Positions 10,020 to 17,909 of a DNA stretch of 19,196 nucleotides are shown piece by piece. Made by a program: the position numbers and the translations under genes. The notes beneath the pieces were generated by a model. That model did not search any database, was not told the origin of the DNA, and worked only from the letters and a program-made list of their open reading frames with translations. Source of the DNA: an uncultured Gemmatimonadota bacterium (GTDB lineage: Bacteria > Gemmatimonadota > Gemmatimonadetes > Gemmatimonadales > Gemmatimonadaceae). Location of the stretch: contig CAMLEQ010000021.1 of NCBI GenBank assembly GCA_946479015.1, forward strand, positions 1 through 19,196. Direction: 5' to 3'. Within the stretch, counting starts at the first letter, position 1, and the number at the start of each line of letters is the position of its first letter.

Positions 10020-10567
10020 CGGTACGACAGCAGTGGAGCGTGGTCGCGCTCTTCGTGCTCATCCTCGGCGGCGGCCTGTTCGCCGCCACGCGGTTCATGG
10101 GCGATGAGCTCTTCCCGGTGTCGGTGGGCTCCAGGGCGCCGGACTTCCACGCCAGCACGCTCGACGCGACGCCGTCGGTCAAGTCGCTCGACGACTATCG
10201 CGGGCAGGTGGTGCTCCTGAACGTGTGGGCCACGTGGTGCGTCCCCTGCCGGATCGAGATGCCGAGCATCGAGGATCTCCAGCGCGAGATGGGTCCGCGC
10301 GGGCTCAGGATCGTTGCCGTGAGCGTCGACGATCCCGGGCAGGAGCAGAAGGTCCGCGACTTCGCGAAGCAGTACGGGCTCACGTTCGAGATCCTCCACG
10401 ACGGATCGGGGAAGATCGAGAAGCAGTACCAGACCACCGGCGTGCCCGAGACGTTCATCATCGGGCGCGACGGCGTGATCCGGAAGAAGGTGATCGGCGC
10501 CTCGCGCTGGGACTCCGACGCGAACCGCGCCCTGCTCACGCAGCTCCTGGCCGAATCGGCGCCCTGA
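10016..10567 (+). CDS. TlpA/ResA-family thiol-disulfide oxidoreductase
   Basis: The 183-residue product has one N-terminal membrane helix (about residues 7-25) and an exported thioredoxin domain. The domain begins with G-S-R-A-P-D-F, has the redox site W-C-V-P-C (Cys75 and Cys78) after V-W-A-T, and the cis-proline loop T-G-V-P-E-T-F-I-I. This is the AhpC/TSA or Redoxin-like TlpA/ResA group, which reduces or exchanges disulfides outside the membrane, for example in cytochrome c maturation. No cytochrome maturation genes are nearby, so the substrate is unknown. The start ATG overlaps rpe by four bases, and the next gene begins directly after the stop. Confidence 0.9.
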   Translation: MTVRQQWSVVALFVLILGGGLFAATRFMGDELFPVSVGSRAPDFHASTLDATPSVKSLDDYRGQVVLLNVWATWCVPCRIEMPSIEDLQREMGPRGLRIVAVSVDDPGQEQKVRDFAKQYGLTFEILHDGSGKIEKQYQTTGVPETFIIGRDGVIRKKVIGASRWDSDANRALLTQLLAESAP

Positions 10568-11389
10568 TTGCCCACCCCGTCCACGTCGCGCGCGCGAACG
10601 CTCCAGCGGCGGCTCGTCACCGCCGCTTCCGCGAGGTTCCCGGTGAAGCTCGCGGCGCTCTTCTTCTCCCTGGTGCTCTGGTTCATGGTGAGCGCGGAGG
10701 AGCCGACGCAGGAGTGGGTGGACGCGCGCGTGGTGCTCGCGCTCGACTCCACCGTGACGCTCCAGGGGCACGTGCCGCGCGTGCAGGTGCTGGTGGTGGG
10801 GCGCGGACGCGAGCTGCTCAAGCTGTACGCGTCGCCCCCGCTGATCCGGCGCGCGGTGGGGCCGAACACCCCGAACGATGTGGCGCTCGACCTCGGCTCG
10901 GATGACGTGATCCTGCCGAGCAACGTGGACGCCCGCGTGCGGGACGTGCGTCCGCGGACGCTCGCGTTGCGCTTCGGGGTCGCCGCCGCGCGCCGCGTGC
11001 CGGTGCGCGTGATGGTGTCGGCCACCGCCGCGCCGGGGATCCGCATCACCGGCGCCCCACGCTCGGATCCGGAGAGCGTGCTGGTCGACGGCCCGCGGGA
11101 GCGCATCCGCGCCCTCGATGCGGTGCCCACCGAGCGCGTGGCGCTCGTGGTGAACACGCCGGGCTTCGAGCGCACCGTCGAGCTCGATACGACGGGGCTC
11201 GGCGCCTTCGTGCGCCCCGCCGCGGTGCGCGTGCACGTGCCAGCGGTCCGCGACACGGCGCGCGTCGAGCGGACCGACAGCGCGCTCGGTGTCCTGAGCG
11301 ACTCGACCGCTCCCGACTCCGCGCGCCGGCCAGGGGCGCGGCACGACACGCTCCGATCGGTCCCGCCGCATCCCCCCGCGGCGCCGTGA
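10568..11389 (+). CDS. YbbR-like domain-containing protein
   Basis: The 273-residue product has a basic N-terminus, one membrane helix (about residues 25-43, with L-A-A-L-F-F-S-L-V-L-W-F), and then probably YbbR-like beta repeats. The helix followed by V-S-A-E-E-P-T-Q and repeats of the I-x-V/V-x-G-P type (D-P-E-S-V-L-V-D-G-P near residue 175) match the family. In Firmicutes YbbR (CdaR) regulates the diadenylate cyclase CdaA, but no cdaA is visible here. The last 40 residues are Pro, Ser, Arg and Asp-rich and look disordered. The TTG start directly follows the tlpA stop; GTG 10643 is an in-frame alternative that would begin at the membrane helix. The end overlaps tsaD by four bases. Confidence 0.8.
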   Translation: MPTPSTSRARTLQRRLVTAASARFPVKLAALFFSLVLWFMVSAEEPTQEWVDARVVLALDSTVTLQGHVPRVQVLVVGRGRELLKLYASPPLIRRAVGPNTPNDVALDLGSDDVILPSNVDARVRDVRPRTLALRFGVAAARRVPVRVMVSATAAPGIRITGAPRSDPESVLVDGPRERIRALDAVPTERVALVVNTPGFERTVELDTTGLGAFVRPAAVRVHVPAVRDTARVERTDSALGVLSDSTAPDSARRPGARHDTLRSVPPHPPAAP

Positions 11390-12432
11390 CGCGCATCCTG
11401 GGACTCGAGACATCCTGCGACGAGACCTCGGCCGCCGTGCTCGAGGGCGCGGGGGATGAGGTGGCGGTGCGGTCGCTGGTGATCCTGTCGCAGGACGTGC
11501 ACCGCATCTTCGGCGGCGTGGTGCCGGAGATCGCGTCGCGCGCGCACCTGGCCGCCATCGTCCCCGTGGTGGAGCGCGCGCTCGCCGAAGCGGAGGTGGG
11601 AGTGCACGAGCTGGACGCCGTGGCCGTGACGCACGCACCGGGGCTCGTCGGCGCCCTCCTCGTCGGGCTCAGCTACGGCAAGGCGCTCGCGCTCGCGAAC
11701 GGAATCCCGGCGGTGGGGGTACACCACATGGAGGGGCACCTGTTCGCCACCGCGCTGGAGCACCCCGACGCCGTCCCCCCGTTCACCGCGCTGCTGATCT
11801 CCGGCGGGCACACCCTCCTGATGGACGTGGAGCGGTGGGGGCGCTACCGCTTGCTCGGCGCCACGCGCGACGATGCAGCCGGCGAGGCGTTCGACAAGGT
11901 GGCCAAGCTCCTCGGTCTTCCCTACCCCGGCGGACCGCACGTGGAGCGGCTCGCGGCGGAGGGAGTGCCGGGGCGGCACCGGTTCACGCGCCCCATGCTG
12001 CGTGGCGATCAGCGGCCAGGCGATCCGGAGTACTACGACGTGTCGTTCAGCGGATTGAAGACCGCCGTGCTGCACGCCGCGCGCGCCGCCGGCGAAGGGC
12101 TCGACCGCGAGCGCGCGGACATCGCGCGCGGCTTCCAGGAGGCGCTCATCGGCACGCTCGTGGAGAAGACCGCGCGCGCCGCGGCGGCGTTCGGGCGGCG
12201 CCGCGTGGTGCTCGGCGGAGGGGTGGCCGGAAACCGGACCCTCGTCGCCGCCATGCGCGAGCGTCTGGCGGAGTCGGGCGCGGCGGTCTATGCTCCATCG
12301 GCCCGGCTCGCCACGGACAACGCGGCGATGATCGCCCGCGCCGGACTGTTCCACCTCGAGCGGGGCGCGCGCGCCCCGCTCGATCTCAACGCCTACGCTT
12401 CACTCCCCATTCCGGGACTCCTGTCGTCATGA
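11386..12432 (+). CDS. tsaD: tRNA N6-threonylcarbamoyladenosine transferase TsaD
   Basis: TsaD transfers the threonylcarbamoyl group to A37 of ANN-decoding tRNAs, working with TsaB and TsaE. The 348-residue product starts with I-L-G-L-E-T-S-C-D-E-T-S, the ASKHA nucleotide-site signature. It has the metal-binding H-H-M-E-G-H (His114 and His118), L-I-S-G-G-H-T, E-A-F-D-K-V-A-K, F-S-G-L-K-T and the third metal ligand in A-T-D-N-A-A-M (Asp311). All are typical, as is the length. The GTG start overlaps the YbbR gene by four bases, and the stop overlaps lgt. TsaB and TsaE are not in the window. Confidence 0.97.
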   Translation: MTRILGLETSCDETSAAVLEGAGDEVAVRSLVILSQDVHRIFGGVVPEIASRAHLAAIVPVVERALAEAEVGVHELDAVAVTHAPGLVGALLVGLSYGKALALANGIPAVGVHHMEGHLFATALEHPDAVPPFTALLISGGHTLLMDVERWGRYRLLGATRDDAAGEAFDKVAKLLGLPYPGGPHVERLAAEGVPGRHRFTRPMLRGDQRPGDPEYYDVSFSGLKTAVLHAARAAGEGLDRERADIARGFQEALIGTLVEKTARAAAAFGRRRVVLGGGVAGNRTLVAAMRERLAESGAAVYAPSARLATDNAAMIARAGLFHLERGARAPLDLNAYASLPIPGLLSS

Positions 12433-13259
12433 TCGTCCACCACCCGTTCTCGTACAGCGTCGGCTGGCTCTCCTTCACCGGCTTCGGCATCGCGGTGCTC
12501 CTCGCGTTCGTGATGGCGCAGGTGATCTGCCAGCGCGAGCTCGTGCGCCGTGGCCACGATCCCGAGCCGATCGGCGACCTCGTGTTCGCCGCCGTGATCG
12601 GCGGGCTGCTCGGCGCCAAGATCTACTACGTCTTCCTGACGGGAGACATCACCACGCTCTGGAGTCGCGGCGGCTTCGTGTTCTGGGGAGGGCTCATCGG
12701 CGGCATCCTCGCCGTGCTGTTCGTGATCAAGCGGAAAGGACTCTCCGTGCAGCGCATCGCGGACGTCGCGGGGATCGGGATCGCCGCGGCGTACTCGCTC
12801 GGCCGCACCGGCTGCTGGGCGGTGGGCGATGACTACGGGCGCCCGTGGAACTCGCCGTTCGCGGTGAAGTTTCCCGATGGCGCGCCTCCCTCGACGGCGG
12901 CGACGATGCACGCCACGTTCGGGACGCCGATCCCCGCCGGCGTCTCTCCTTCCACGGTGCTCTCCGTGTATCCCACGCAGTTGCTCGAGGTGGCGCTCGG
13001 CTTCGTGATGTTTCTCATCCTCTGGCGGCTGCGCGATCACAAGCACGCCGAGGGGTGGCTGTTCGGCGTGTACATGGTGCTCGCCGGCATCGAGCGCTTC
13101 CTCGTCGAGTTCCTGCGGGCGAAGGACGACCGGTTCTTCGGTGGGCTGACGATGGCGCAGCTCATCGCGCTCGTGTTCGTGGCGGCGGGCTTCGCGTGGA
13201 TGAACGCGCGGCGCACCGTGCGCGCCGGCGCGCCGGGGATCTACGCGCCGGCAACGTGA
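12429..13259 (+). CDS. lgt: prolipoprotein diacylglyceryl transferase
   Basis: Lgt adds diacylglycerol to the lipobox cysteine of prolipoproteins in the inner membrane. The 276-residue product has about seven hydrophobic helices. The Lgt signature region reads G-R-T-G-C-W-A-V-G-D-D-Y-G-R-P (from about residue 125, Arg126), the G-R-x-G-C form seen outside Proteobacteria, and the later Y-P-T-Q-L-L-E and G-I-E-R-F-L-V-E-F-L-R blocks carry the other conserved arginine. The ATG start overlaps tsaD by four bases. It is the last gene of the first operon and is followed by a strong hairpin. The lipoprotein at 2058-2522 would be a natural substrate. Confidence 0.95.
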   Translation: MIVHHPFSYSVGWLSFTGFGIAVLLAFVMAQVICQRELVRRGHDPEPIGDLVFAAVIGGLLGAKIYYVFLTGDITTLWSRGGFVFWGGLIGGILAVLFVIKRKGLSVQRIADVAGIGIAAAYSLGRTGCWAVGDDYGRPWNSPFAVKFPDGAPPSTAATMHATFGTPIPAGVSPSTVLSVYPTQLLEVALGFVMFLILWRLRDHKHAEGWLFGVYMVLAGIERFLVEFLRAKDDRFFGGLTMAQLIALVFVAAGFAWMNARRTVRAGAPGIYAPAT

Positions 13260-13310
13260 GCGCGCGTTAATCCGAGAGAGAGCCGACACGCTCTCCTGTC
13301 CACTTTCGAC

Positions 13311-13343
13311 CGAGGGGGTCGGGCAGATCGCCCGACCCCCTCG
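13311..13343 (+). terminator. GC-rich hairpin closing the first operon
   Basis: A perfect 14-bp stem (left arm 13311-13324, right arm 13330-13343) surrounds the loop AGATC, 52 bases after the lgt stop. It is followed by TCGCATCGTTAG rather than a clean T-run, so it may stop transcription inefficiently or mainly protect the transcript's 3' end. Because it lies between two co-oriented operons and is symmetric, it is the best boundary marker in the window. Confidence 0.75.
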
Positions 13344-13375
13344 TCGCATCGTTAGTCAGGCGGTTCGGCACGTGG

Positions 13376-13405
13376 TTGCGCTCCGCGCGCGGCGACTGGT
13401 ATATG
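13376..13405 (+). promoter_or_regulatory. possible sigma-70-type promoter for the signalling cluster
   Basis: TTGCGC (13376-13381) and TATATG (13400-13405) are separated by 18 bases and lie about 76 bases before the kinase start. Matches to TTGACA and TATAAT are 3/6 and 4/6. The TATATG lies in the only AT-rich patch of the intergenic space, downstream of the operon-ending hairpin, which supports the call. It remains a motif match only. Confidence 0.35.
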
Positions 13406-13434
13406 TGGTCTGTGTTCCATCGTCGGGCCGGGCT

Positions 13435-13448
13435 CGCCCGCGCGGGCG
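13435..13448. repeat. 14-base perfect palindrome in the leader
   Basis: CGCCCGCGCGGGCG reads the same on both strands. It lies about 30 bases downstream of the possible -10 box and 33 bases before the kinase start. It could be an operator or form a hairpin in the leader RNA; high G+C makes chance palindromes of this kind more likely. Confidence 0.35.
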
Positions 13449-13481
13449 GGGGCCAAGGCCGGTCCTCTCTCCATCACGTGC

Positions 13482-15308
13482 ATGGATCCAGCAACGCACC
13501 GGCAGCGCGCGCGATCGCGGTCGCTCGAGTGGCGTCTACCACTGCTCATCAGCGGCCTCCTCCTCTGCGTCGTCACCGTGTTCGCGGCCATGGTGTACGT
13601 GCAGGTGCGACGGGTGCTCCTGCGCGCGAGCGAGGCCCGCGCCCGTGGCGCGGCGCAGCAGCTGTCGGGGATGCTCGCCGAGTCGGTGCAGCAGCTCGCG
13701 GCCGGCACTCGGCGGCTCGCCGGAGACAGCGCGGTGCGTCGCTTCACGATGGCGCCGAACGAGACCGGCGCGCGCGCCGTGCAGCGTCTCATCGCACCGG
13801 TGCGCGCCGCCCAGCCGCAGCTCGCGTCGGTGGAGGTGCGCGCCGCGGACGGCCGCCGCCTCTTGCTGATCGGTTCCGAGCCGATGCCGGCGCCCGCGTG
13901 GCGAGCGCCGGCATCCGACGCCTCGGCGGGCGCCGACGTGCGCCTCGGCGCCATGATGGCGCACGGCGACACCGTGGCGTACACCGTCTCCGCGCCGGTG
14001 CTCGGCGCCGGCGGCGACACCACCGGGTGGCTGGTGGAGCACAGGCGCCTCGCGTCCTCGCGGACCGCGGGGACGCTGCGCGCCCTCATCGGCTCCGACG
14101 CGCAGTTCCTGATCGGCAACCGCGACGGCTCGCTGTGGTCGGATCTCGCGCACCGTGCCACCGGTCCCGCGCTCGATCGCGCGCGCCCCGGCGCCCTCGT
14201 GCGCGACACGGCGGACGGCGTGGCGCGCCTCGGCGCCGCCGTGGCGATCGCCGGCGCCCCGTGGATGGTGTGGGTGAGCATGCCGGTCTCGAGGCTCACG
14301 GCCCCCGCGCGCGACCTGCTCCGTCGGATGCTCGCCGGCGCGCTCCTGGTGCTCGCCGCGGGAGCGCTCGGCGGCTGGCTCCTGAGCCGGCGCATCACGG
14401 GGCCGCTGCAGAACGTGATGCGCGCGGCGGAGGGGATCAGCGCCGGCGACTACTCGCGCCGCGTCGCGCCGGGCGGGGCGGAGGAGGTCGACCGGCTCGC
14501 GACGTCGTTCAACATCATGGCGGCCCAGGTGGAGGAGCAGCGCCACGCGCTCGAGGCGCGCGTGGCGGAGCGGACGCGCGAGCTGAGCGACGCGCTGGCG
14601 CGCCTGCACGAGACGCAGGAGACGCTCGTGCGCAAGGAGAAGCTCGCGACGCTCGGACAGCTCGCGGGCGGCGTGGGGCACGAGCTGCGCAACCCGCTGG
14701 GCGTGATGACGAACGCCGTACACTATCTCGGTCTCGTGCTGCGCGATGCGCCGCCGGTGGTGGGCGAGTATCTGGGGATCCTGCGCACCCAGATCGGTCT
14801 CGCCGAACGGATCGTCGGCGACCTGCTCGACTCGGCGCGCGTGCGTCCTCCCCAGCGGGAGCCCGTGACCGCCGCCAGGCTCGTGAGCGACCAGCTCGAG
14901 CGGCTCGGGCCGACGAATGGCGTGGACGTCTGCCTGGACCTCCCGGCCGACCTGCCGCACGTCTCCGTGGACCGCATGCAGATCGGCCAGGTGCTCCTCA
15001 ACCTGCTCACCAACGCGGTGCAGGCGATGGGCGACCGCGGCGGCACGCTCACCGTGCGTGCGCGCGCGCGCGGCGCCGACGAGCTCGAGGTGCAGGTGGC
15101 GGACACCGGGCCCGGCATCGCGGCGGAGCATGTGGAGCACATCTTCGAGCCGCTGTTCACCACCAAGGCGCGCGGCCTGGGCCTTGGCCTGTCGGTGGCG
15201 CGGACGCTCGCCAGGGCCAACGGCGGCGATCTCACCGCCGAGAGCCGCCCCGGCGCCGGCGCGACGTTCACCCTCACCATGCCCACCCTCGCCGGAGGGA
15301 TGGCCTGA
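13482..15308 (+). CDS. membrane sensor histidine kinase with HAMP domain
   Basis: The 608-residue product has a basic N-terminus, membrane helix 1 (about 19-41), an extracytoplasmic sensor region of about 240 residues, helix 2 (about 283-301), a HAMP domain (about 302-355), a coiled coil, and the kinase core. The phosphorylated histidine is His400 in G-V-G-H-E-L-R-N-P-L-G. The ATP site has the N box N-L-L-T-N-A-V-Q-A-M (Asn511), the D-T-G-P-G-I G1 box, F-E-P-L-F-T-T-K and G-L-G-L-G-L-S. The sensor region has features of a double-PAS/Cache fold but I cannot assign a ligand. The stop and the next start share one base (TGATG), so the receiver protein that follows is its most likely partner. It carries no receiver itself. 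Confidence 0.93.
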   Translation: MDPATHRQRARSRSLEWRLPLLISGLLLCVVTVFAAMVYVQVRRVLLRASEARARGAAQQLSGMLAESVQQLAAGTRRLAGDSAVRRFTMAPNETGARAVQRLIAPVRAAQPQLASVEVRAADGRRLLLIGSEPMPAPAWRAPASDASAGADVRLGAMMAHGDTVAYTVSAPVLGAGGDTTGWLVEHRRLASSRTAGTLRALIGSDAQFLIGNRDGSLWSDLAHRATGPALDRARPGALVRDTADGVARLGAAVAIAGAPWMVWVSMPVSRLTAPARDLLRRMLAGALLVLAAGALGGWLLSRRITGPLQNVMRAAEGISAGDYSRRVAPGGAEEVDRLATSFNIMAAQVEEQRHALEARVAERTRELSDALARLHETQETLVRKEKLATLGQLAGGVGHELRNPLGVMTNAVHYLGLVLRDAPPVVGEYLGILRTQIGLAERIVGDLLDSARVRPPQREPVTAARLVSDQLERLGPTNGVDVCLDLPADLPHVSVDRMQIGQVLLNLLTNAVQAMGDRGGTLTVRARARGADELEVQVADTGPGIAAEHVEHIFEPLFTTKARGLGLGLSVARTLARANGGDLTAESRPGAGATFTLTMPTLAGGMA

Positions 15309-16030
15309 TGCGGCGACTGCTCGTGGTGGATGACGACCGGCAGATGGTGCGCACGCTCCGCGACATCCTCGCCCTGAACGGGTGGGAAGCCGACGGAGCG
15401 TACGGCGGCGAGGAGGCGGTGGCCGCCGTGCGGGAGCGCGAGTACGCCGTCGTGCTGATGGACGTGCGCATGCACGGGATGAACGGCGTGGAAGCGCTCC
15501 GCGCCATGAAGGCGGTGCGTCCGGGCATCCAGGTGATCCTCATGACCGCCTACACCGCGAGCGATCTGCTGGCGGAGGCGGAGCGCGAGGGCGCGCTGCG
15601 CATCCTCGCCAAGCCGGTGGAGCCCGACCGGCTGCTGGCGGTGCTCGCCGCGCTCCTGCACGAGGCGCGATGCGTGCTCGTGGTGGACGACAACCCGTAC
15701 TTTCTGCGCACGATCGCCGCGCTGCTGCGCGAGCGCCGCTTCGACGTGCTCGAGGCGGGGACGCTCGACGAGGCGATCGCCACGCTCGAAGCGCAGGCGC
15801 CCGGCGCGGTGGTGCTGGACCTGCGGCTCGACGGCATCGAGCCACGCGACTCCGTGCTCGCCATCAGGCGCGTGAGCCCCGCCGTGGCGCTGATCCTCTA
15901 CAGCGGGCATCCCCCCACGCTCGCCGAGACCACCGCCAGCGTCCCGTCGGCGTGGATCCGCGGCAGCTTGCAGAAGCCCTTCCCCCCCGACCGCCTGACG
16001 GCCCTGCTCGATGACATCTTCCGCGACTGA
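15308..16030 (+). CDS. dual-receiver response regulator without output domain
   Basis: The 240-residue product consists of two CheY-like receiver domains and nothing else. Receiver 1 (about 1-118) has the acidic pocket V-V-D-D-D, phospho-acceptor Asp52 in V-L-M-D-V-R-M, the threonine in M-T-A-Y-T and Lys102 in A-K-P-V. Receiver 2 (about 120-240) has V-V-D-D-N, Asp171 in V-L-D-L-R-L, a serine in Y-S-G-H and Lys223 in Q-K-P-F. Both pockets appear intact, so both could be phosphorylated. With no DNA-binding or enzymatic domain, it probably relays phosphate or binds a protein target. The start overlaps the kinase stop by one base, and the end overlaps the hybrid kinase by 20 bases. Confidence 0.9.
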   Translation: MRRLLVVDDDRQMVRTLRDILALNGWEADGAYGGEEAVAAVREREYAVVLMDVRMHGMNGVEALRAMKAVRPGIQVILMTAYTASDLLAEAEREGALRILAKPVEPDRLLAVLAALLHEARCVLVVDDNPYFLRTIAALLRERRFDVLEAGTLDEAIATLEAQAPGAVVLDLRLDGIEPRDSVLAIRRVSPAVALILYSGHPPTLAETTASVPSAWIRGSLQKPFPPDRLTALLDDIFRD

Positions 16031-17909
16031 GCCGCTCCCGATCCTGGTCGTGGACGACGACGACCAGATGCTGCGAACCATCGGCGACATCCTCCGCTTC
16101 AAGGGGTACGCGCCGCTCGGCGCCCCCACCGGTCGCGAAGGGCTGGAGCTGGCGACACGGATGTCGCTCCCCCCCGCCGTCGCGCTCGTGGACCTGCGGC
16201 TGCCGGACATGGACGGCATCGAGGTCGTGTCGCGCCTGCGCGGCGTGTCCGCGCTCACCGAGGTGCTCATCCTCACCGGGAACGCATCGCTCGACAGCGC
16301 GGTGCGCGCGATGCGCGAGCAGAGCTACGATTACCTGGTGAAGCCGGTGGCGCCGGATCGCCTGGTGAGCACCATCGACCGCGCGGCGGAGCGCTGGCGC
16401 CGGAAGAGCGCCGAGGCGGCGATGCGCGAGAGCCAGGAGCGGCTGCGCCGCGTCTTCGATCACGTGCGCGACGCGCTGTTCATCACCGACGCGCACGGTG
16501 ACATCCTGGATGCGAATCCCGCCGCGTGCGCCCTCGGCGGCCGCCCGCTGGAGGACCTGCGCGGCAGCCCTCTCGACGCGGTGCTCGGGGCGCCGGTGCT
16601 CGGCGCCGGCGACGCGATGCCGGACGAGGCCGAGTACCGCGTGCCCGGGCCCGGCCGGTCCACGCGGATCCTCGAGGTGCGCTCGAACACCTTCGCGCCC
16701 GGGATGTCCGTGCACACCGTGCACGACCTCTCGGAGCGGCGGCGCCTGGAGGAGGAGCTGCATCAGTCGCGAAAGATGGACGCGATCGGCCGGCTCGCGG
16801 GAGGCGTGGCGCACGACATCAACAACGTGCTCACCGCCATCACCTGCTACAGCGAGATGCTCCTCGCCGATCTTCCCGGCGCGGACGCGCGCCGCGAAGA
16901 CGTGCTCGAGATCCGGCACGCGGCGCAGCGGGCGGCGGGGCTCACCGGGCAGCTCCTGGCGTTCAGCCGCAAGCAGATCCTCCAGCCGCGTCTCATCGAC
17001 CTGAACATCGTCGTGGGCGACATGGAGCGCATGCTGACGCGCATGATCGGCGAGGACATCACGCTCGCGCTCTCCCTCGCGCCGGATCTCTGGCTGGTGC
17101 GGGCCGACCCGGGGCAGCTCGAGCAGGTGGTCATGAACCTCGCGGTGAACGCCCGCGATGCGATGCCGCGCGGCGGCCGGATCGAGATCGCCACCGCGAA
17201 CCTCTCGCTGGAGCGCCCGTACGTGCACCGGCAGGGGGTGGTGGAGCCGGGCGACTACGTGTCGCTCCGGGTGTCGGATTGCGGCGGGGGGATCCACGAG
17301 GACATAATGCCGCATCTCTTCGAGCCCTTCTTCACCACCAAGGGGCAGGGGAAGGGGACGGGACTCGGACTGTCCACGGTGTACGGCATCATCACCCAGA
17401 GCAACGGGAAGATCGAGGTGACGAGCGAGCCAGGCGCCGGCGCCGCGTTCACGATGTACCTGCCGCGCGCGGATGGTGAGGAGCACGAGACGGCGCGCAC
17501 CGATGCCGGGGTGCGGGGAGCCGGTCACGGCTCGGAGACGATCCTCGTCGCCGAGGACGATGACGCGCTCCGCAACCTGCTCACGCGCCTCCTCTCGCAG
17601 CACGGCTACCGCGTGCTGGCCGCCTCCGGCGCCGCCGAGGCGGTGGCGCTCGCCGAACGCCACGCCGGCGAGGTGCACCTGCTCCTCACCGACGTGGTGA
17701 TGCCCGGCGGCAGCGGGCGCGAGCTGGCCGAGCGGCTGTGGGAGGTGCTCCCCGGCCTCCGCGTGCTCTACATGTCCGGCTACACCGATGACGTGCTCGT
17801 GCACCGCGGCGTGTCCGATGCGGTGCACACGGTGCTCCAGAAGCCGTTCACGACGGAGGCGCTCGTGCGCACGCTGCGCGAGGCGCTCGACGCGGCGCAA
17901 AGGGGATGA
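16011..17909 (+). CDS. cytoplasmic hybrid histidine kinase (REC-PAS-HisKA-HATPase-REC)
   Basis: The 632-residue product has no membrane helix. In order it has a receiver (about 8-125, Asp61 in L-V-D-L-R-L-P-D-M-D-G, K-P-V), a PAS domain (about 140-245, with F-I-T-D-A-H-G-D-I-L-D-A-N-P-A), a histidine-kinase dimerisation domain with His268 in G-V-A-H-D-I-N-N-V-L, an ATPase domain (about 365-485; N box N-L-A-V-N-A-R-D-A-M, F-E-P-F-F-T-T-K, G-T-G-L-G-L-S) and a second receiver (about 510-630, Asp561 in L-T-D-V-V-M-P, K-P-F). The G1 box is D-C-G-G-G-I instead of the usual D-T-G-x-G, but keeps the essential spacing. The ATG overlaps the dual receiver by 20 bases; the receiver begins within ten residues, so no later start is likely. 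The stop overlaps the transporter start by four bases. Confidence 0.93.
   Translation: MTSSATEPLPILVVDDDDQMLRTIGDILRFKGYAPLGAPTGREGLELATRMSLPPAVALVDLRLPDMDGIEVVSRLRGVSALTEVLILTGNASLDSAVRAMREQSYDYLVKPVAPDRLVSTIDRAAERWRRKSAEAAMRESQERLRRVFDHVRDALFITDAHGDILDANPAACALGGRPLEDLRGSPLDAVLGAPVLGAGDAMPDEAEYRVPGPGRSTRILEVRSNTFAPGMSVHTVHDLSERRRLEEELHQSRKMDAIGRLAGGVAHDINNVLTAITCYSEMLLADLPGADARREDVLEIRHAAQRAAGLTGQLLAFSRKQILQPRLIDLNIVVGDMERMLTRMIGEDITLALSLAPDLWLVRADPGQLEQVVMNLAVNARDAMPRGGRIEIATANLSLERPYVHRQGVVEPGDYVSLRVSDCGGGIHEDIMPHLFEPFFTTKGQGKGTGLGLSTVYGIITQSNGKIEVTSEPGAGAAFTMYLPRADGEEHETARTDAGVRGAGHGSETILVAEDDDALRNLLTRLLSQHGYRVLAASGAAEAVALAERHAGEVHLLLTDVVMPGGSGRELAERLWEVLPGLRVLYMSGYTDDVLVHRGVSDAVHTVLQKPFTTEALVRTLREALDAAQRG

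Noticed and set aside
9335..11638. 767-residue open frame on the minus strand
   Set aside because: It lies opposite rpe, tlpA, the YbbR gene and tsaD, whose products are recognisable. It reads as low-complexity Arg/Ala/Gly-rich protein, as expected for the antisense of high-GC coding DNA.
10195..12354. 719-residue open frame on the minus strand
   Set aside because: It is opposite tlpA, the YbbR gene and tsaD and has antisense-type composition.
13278..13295. 6-bp hairpin (GAGAGC / GCTCTC) just after lgt
   Set aside because: It is short, with a 6-base loop, and the much stronger hairpin 16 bases downstream explains the boundary better.
13376..16030. 884-residue reading of the dual-receiver frame starting upstream of the kinase
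   Set aside because: The part before 15308 is a shadow of the sensor kinase and is Arg/Ala-rich; ATG 15308 directly follows the kinase stop and begins a proper receiver.
15864..17900. 678-residue open frame on the minus strand
   Set aside because: It is opposite the hybrid kinase and is rich in His, Arg and Gly with no recognisable domain.
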